Shown here piece by piece: positions 60,950-64,000 of a stretch of DNA of 64,000 nt. The DNA is from Alphaproteobacteria bacterium. Lineage in GTDB: Bacteria; Pseudomonadota; Alphaproteobacteria; Caulobacterales; Maricaulaceae. The stretch lies in contig WGOD01000002.1 in the NCBI GenBank assembly GCA_016124205.1, positions 372,001 through 436,000 on the forward strand, written 5' to 3'. The notes under the pieces were generated by a model. The model was not told the DNA's origin. It worked only from the letters and a program-made list of their open reading frames with translations, and searched no databases. The first letter of the stretch is position 1; every line of letters starts with the position of its first letter. Both the position numbers and the translations under genes were made by a program.

Positions 60950-61116
60950 GACTCACCGGACTCGAAACCGACTCCGAAACAAAGGCTTAGCGAATCGGAA
61001 GAATCGAGCCTTGATGATTTCTGAGTCTCTCCACACCCGGTTAACTTTCATTAAGGGTTTCCACCTAGCGTGCGAAGCAGGTTAACCATGGTGCCAGCCG
61101 CGCAACTTACTGATTC
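60950..61116. promoter_or_regulatory. Cluster of seven GANTC sites upstream of ctrA
   Basis: GANTC occurs at 60950, 60959, 60970, 60992, 61001, 61023 and 61112, seven sites in 167 bases. CcrM methylates this site in these bacteria, and in Caulobacter a GANTC in a ctrA promoter couples transcription to replication. Six of the seven lie within 78 bases. Confidence 0.6.
61041..61054 (+). promoter_or_regulatory. CtrA-like box with a 6-base spacer before ctrA
   Basis: TTAACTTTCATTAA has both TTAA halves but six rather than seven bases between. A further TTAAC half lies at 61082-61086. The ctrA start is about 95 bases downstream. Autoregulation by CtrA is known in Caulobacter; here the spacing is off, so weak. 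Confidence 0.35.
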
Positions 61117-61149
61117 GCGGGGGCAACAAGCGGGGCGGAGGCTTGATCC

Positions 61150-61845
61150 ATGCGGGTTTTGCTCATTGAAGACGATCGGGCCACGGCCCAGTCGATCGAC
61201 CTGATGCTGAAGTCGGAAGGCTTCAACGTCTACACGACCGATCTGGGTGAAGAAGGTATCGATCTCGGCAAACTCTACGACTACGACATCATTCTTCTGG
61301 ACCTCAATCTGCCGGACATGCCCGGCTTTGACGTCCTGAAGACGCTGCGTGTGGCCAAGGTCGACACGCCCATCCTGATCCTCACCGGCAATGCCGATAT
61401 CGACAACAAGGTCCGCGGTCTCGGCTATGGCGCCGACGACTACATGACCAAGCCCTTCCACAAGGACGAGATGGTGGCGCGCATCCACGCCATCGTGCGC
61501 CGTTCGAAGGGGCATTCGCAGTCGATCATCAAGACCGGCGAAGTCGCGGTGAATCTCGACGCGAAGACGGTCGAGGTCGACGGACAGCGCGTCCACCTGA
61601 CGGGCAAAGAGTACCAGATGCTGGAACTCCTCTCCCTGCGGAAGGGCACGACGCTGACCAAGGAAATGTTCCTGAACCACCTCTATGGCGGCATGGACGA
61701 GCCGGAGCTGAAGATCATCGACGTCTTCATCTGCAAGCTCCGCAAGAAGCTCGCCTCGGCCACCGGCGGCCAGCACTATATCGAGACGGTCTGGGGCCGC
61801 GGCTATGTGCTGCGCGATCCGGCCGAGCAGAAGAGCGTCGCCTGA
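61150..61845 (+). CDS. ctrA: Cell-cycle response regulator CtrA
   Basis: A 231-residue OmpR-family master regulator. Receiver domain: acidic pair EDD (residues 7-9), phospho-acceptor Asp51 in [11 protein letters not shown], Thr in LTGNA and Lys in KPF. DNA-binding winged helix: [18 protein letters not shown], then the recognition part [15 protein letters not shown] and GRGYVLRD. The length and C-terminal Ala-rich tail (SVA), a known ClpXP degradation signal type, agree with Caulobacter CtrA. A ribosome site GGAGG lies eight bases before ATG 61150. It is transcribed alone, with GANTC sites before and a terminator after. Confidence 0.97.
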   Translation: MRVLLIEDDRATAQSIDLMLKSEGFNVYTTDLGEEGIDLGKLYDYDIILLDLNLPDMPGFDVLKTLRVAKVDTPILILTGNADIDNKVRGLGYGADDYMTKPFHKDEMVARIHAIVRRSKGHSQSIIKTGEVAVNLDAKTVEVDGQRVHLTGKEYQMLELLSLRKGTTLTKEMFLNHLYGGMDEPELKIIDVFICKLRKKLASATGGQHYIETVWGRGYVLRDPAEQKSVA

Positions 61846-61872
61846 CGCCACTGCACGCTCACCGAGAATGAG

Positions 61873-61901
61873 AAAAGCCCGGGCCGCCCCCGGGCTTTTT
61901 T
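61873..61901 (+). terminator. Rho-independent terminator of ctrA
   Basis: AAAAGCCCGGG and CCCGGGCTTTTTT form a stem with a CCGCC loop and a run of T, 28 bases past the ctrA stop codon. Confidence 0.92.
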
Positions 61902-61958
61902 CTTGGCCAAAGCCTGCGGGTCCCTATAGTGTTATAATATTGCAGATGGGGGCACGGA

Positions 61959-64000
61959 ATGATCAGTCTGATCGCGGCGGTGCTGGGGCTCGGAGCCATA
62001 CAGCATTACGGTTCGGACGCGCTTCCGGAATCTGCGGGCGAAGCAGCGGCCTTCTACGAGGACCGGCGCGACATCGATCTGGTCTATTACGGTCTGGCCT
62101 ACGACAATCGGCACCGCGAACTTCTGACAATTGCGCTGCGCTCTGAGGACGGCGCACCCGGAATCCGGATGGCGCTTCGCGAAGCTTTACGAGATCGATT
62201 GCGAAATTCCAGAAATCGGGAGGACCGGGAACTCTACTGGCTGGCCACCCGCCAGCTGATCCAAGACGCTATAGAGACCGGCGTCCATGAACTCGCCCTG
62301 CCCGTCTATGTGGAATTCGCAGCGCACCGTGAACGCGATTTCTGGCATGCCCCCTCACTGGCGTTCGGTCAGCGTTACGACTTACGCGTCGAGGATTCAG
62401 GTGATGGCTATGGCGGCCCTCAGTTCGATGAGGACAACGCTGCAATCGCCATCGCGCTTGCCGCCTATGCAGTGCAGGAGGGCGACCGAGGGCTTACGCA
62501 AACGATGCTTGCCCAGGCTGAGACGAGCCTCTCGCTAGCCGGGGGGCTCACCTATTATCGCCGGTGTGACGACTCAGAGCTCGGTTTCGGTGGCGATCAA
62601 ATTCTGCGAACCGGCTCTGATCTTAATCGAGCCATCTTCGTCGACTTTCGCGCCTCGCCTGAATGGCGCTTTGAAGGAATTCGGACTGAAATTGCCTTCC
62701 TGCGCGAATATCTGAACCCGCAACTCACCGTTGACGAAGCCTTCGACATGGCCGCGCTGGGCCGTCCCGCTCATGACGCTCTCGAGACAGTCCAAGAATT
62801 GGAAAGACGGCTTCAGGAAATCGACGACGGAGCACGACTGGGGCTGAGAGAGGAGCGTATGCGACATGCTTGGCTGTCGGATTCGCTTCACCTGAACAAT
62901 CCGGCGGAAGTGATCGACGCGCTCAAACGCGATTATTTCGAAGCTCGTGGTCTGGGCAACGTCTTCGCTGTGCTAGCGCCGCATTTCCCCTGCGAGAGCG
63001 AGAACTTCGTGCCGATAGCGCTTCCGGAGCATCTGGATCGCCGGCCGCTCATCACCCGTGCACGGCAGATTGATACGCTTCGAAGCCTTGCCTGCCGTTA
63101 TGTCTCGATCGGGAGCGGACTCGTTCATGAAGCCGAACCGGCCGAACTGCCGGAGCGTCCCCTGTCGATTACCGAGCATCAACTTTGGGAGGCGGAGGAC
63201 CTCCCGGTTCTGGACCCGGAGGGGCGGATACCCCCAAATGGCTTGCCTGAAGACGGGGAAGCGCCCGGGCTGGTCCAGTTCGACGGCCGCGAATGGACGG
63301 CCGTCTATCGCTCCCGCGTGCTGGAAGGTTATTCAAGTTACCAAGGTGGTTACTGGATCGTCCGTACCGAAAATGGCGGTACGCGATGGGGGCGGCCCTA
63401 TTATCTCGGCCTGCCGTACATGTCGCCCTATGTTGTCGAGCCGTACGGGGACCTCCCCCTTTTTGTGGACGGCGTGGTCAGAATCCCTGTGCGGGTTCAA
63501 TCACAGCAATGGATGCCGCTCGACTACCCGCCATTGGACAGGCGCGTCAGCCATCGTGCCGCGCTCTTTTTTATAGAGTTCAGCTGGGACGAGCTTTCGC
63601 GCGACAGCGACGGCGATGGTCTGACGGACATCGAAGAACACCGGCTAGGTCTGGACCTGTTCGCGTCGGACACCGATGGTGATGGGCTGGAGGACGGTGT
63701 CGATCCGCTACCGAACCTGCGGCCCGAGGTTCCGTTCGATCCGAGCTTCGCGCTGGCACTGCTGGCCCCGATGCTCGGATCAGACGTCAACCATCTGTTT
63801 GATGGCTCACAGCCACGCGGGCTGATCGAGCTCATCCGGGCCTCGCAGGCGGGCGAAATCGAATCCGATGAGGCCGTCCTGCCCGTCTTCGCCAGCGGCG
63901 CAGATGTGCTGTCGCGCATCGTATCGCCGTCCGCGCCGATCCGGTTCCAGACTCCGGAATTCCATCAGGCGATGGCCCGGCAATACGGCGATCGGGTGCC
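61959..64000 (+). CDS. Large secreted protein with calcium-binding (TSP3-like) repeats, partial
   Basis: An open frame of 680 codons with no stop runs off the right edge. It begins at ATG 61959 with a short hydrophobic segment MISLIAAVLGLGAI, which may be a weak signal or anchor. The body is acidic with many Glu, Asp and Tyr. At about residues 548-575 are two thrombospondin type 3-like motifs, DSDGDGLTD and DTDGDGLEDGVDPLPN, that usually bind calcium and are found in secreted and surface proteins. A TATAAT element at 61933-61938 lies 20 bases upstream, though no matching -35 is seen. The end and true function are outside the window. GC is lower than in ctrA. Confidence 0.7.
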   Translation, partial: MISLIAAVLGLGAIQHYGSDALPESAGEAAAFYEDRRDIDLVYYGLAYDNRHRELLTIALRSEDGAPGIRMALREALRDRLRNSRNREDRELYWLATRQLIQDAIETGVHELALPVYVEFAAHRERDFWHAPSLAFGQRYDLRVEDSGDGYGGPQFDEDNAAIAIALAAYAVQEGDRGLTQTMLAQAETSLSLAGGLTYYRRCDDSELGFGGDQILRTGSDLNRAIFVDFRASPEWRFEGIRTEIAFLREYLNPQLTVDEAFDMAALGRPAHDALETVQELERRLQEIDDGARLGLREERMRHAWLSDSLHLNNPAEVIDALKRDYFEARGLGNVFAVLAPHFPCESENFVPIALPEHLDRRPLITRARQIDTLRSLACRYVSIGSGLVHEAEPAELPERPLSITEHQLWEAEDLPVLDPEGRIPPNGLPEDGEAPGLVQFDGREWTAVYRSRVLEGYSSYQGGYWIVRTENGGTRWGRPYYLGLPYMSPYVVEPYGDLPLFVDGVVRIPVRVQSQQWMPLDYPPLDRRVSHRAALFFIEFSWDELSRDSDGDGLTDIEEHRLGLDLFASDTDGDGLEDGVDPLPNLRPEVPFDPSFALALLAPMLGSDVNHLFDGSQPRGLIELIRASQAGEIESDEAVLPVFASGADVLSRIVSPSAPIRFQTPEFHQAMARQYGDRV

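Noticed and set aside
61933-61938. TATAAT as a complete promoter for the last gene
   Set aside because: No -35 element at 16-18 bases; kept only as a remark in the gene entry.

Overview
The window is about 64 kb of GC-rich DNA (roughly 64% by eye) from an alphaproteobacterium of the stalked or dimorphic lineage (Caulobacterales/Maricaulales, Hyphomonadaceae-like). The evidence is a clear CtrA with phosphoacceptor Asp51, the CtrA antagonist SciP (DUF1153), the FlbD activator, a fliF-fliG-fliH-fliN-flbD operon in the Caulobacter order, TTAA-N7-TTTAC CtrA-type boxes, and a cluster of GANTC (CcrM) sites before ctrA. The exact genus cannot be read from the sequence. I see no prophage, IS element, CRISPR array, rRNA or replication origin.

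Layout. 1-11 kb: an MscS-type channel, a pirin, small secreted proteins, queC-queE (queuosine precursor synthesis), cutA, a membrane hybrid histidine kinase, a large secreted protein of unknown function and an aspartyl protease with a PDZ domain. 11-18 kb: an Mrr-type nuclease beside tRNA-Met, divergent 2-hydroxy-acid oxidoreductases, an esterase, a zinc-type CDF exporter, a tandem pair of small secreted paralogues and a low-GC gene resembling the uracil-DNA glycosylase fold. 18-29 kb: a branched-chain 2-oxoacid dehydrogenase cluster (E1alpha, E1beta, E2, lpdA, thioesterase, with two unrelated genes interposed), a secreted C39-like papain-fold protein and an acetyl-CoA acetyltransferase. 28.7-32.8 kb: a Tat-exported protein made of TDSDSG repeats, overlapping a DUF418-like membrane protein, overlapping a CPBP protease that carries a dispersed repeat inside its reading frame; then mnmA.

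32.9-50 kb is the flagellar block. flgL and flgK lie on the minus strand, divergent from fliK-flgD-flgE. A near-perfect sigma-54 promoter precedes fliK, with upstream dyads that could bind FlbD. Then come sciP, the CtrA-type fliF-fliG-fliH-fliN-flbD operon, and flhA-flhF-flhG. fliI-fliJ follow at 55-57 kb and ctrA at 61 kb. Most of the regulatory chain CtrA -> fliF operon/FlbD -> sigma-54 hook genes, plus the SciP brake, is therefore within 26 kb. Between these lie a heme-type TonB receptor divergent from a DUF6607 lipoprotein, a KamA-family radical SAM enzyme, a zinc-ribbon protein and two large secreted proteins. One of these has calcium-binding-type repeats and runs off the right edge.

Dispersed palindromic repeats of at least four families sit mainly in the gaps between convergent genes. 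Terminators, promoters and gene starts were judged by eye. Family names rest on motif recognition, not on a database search.
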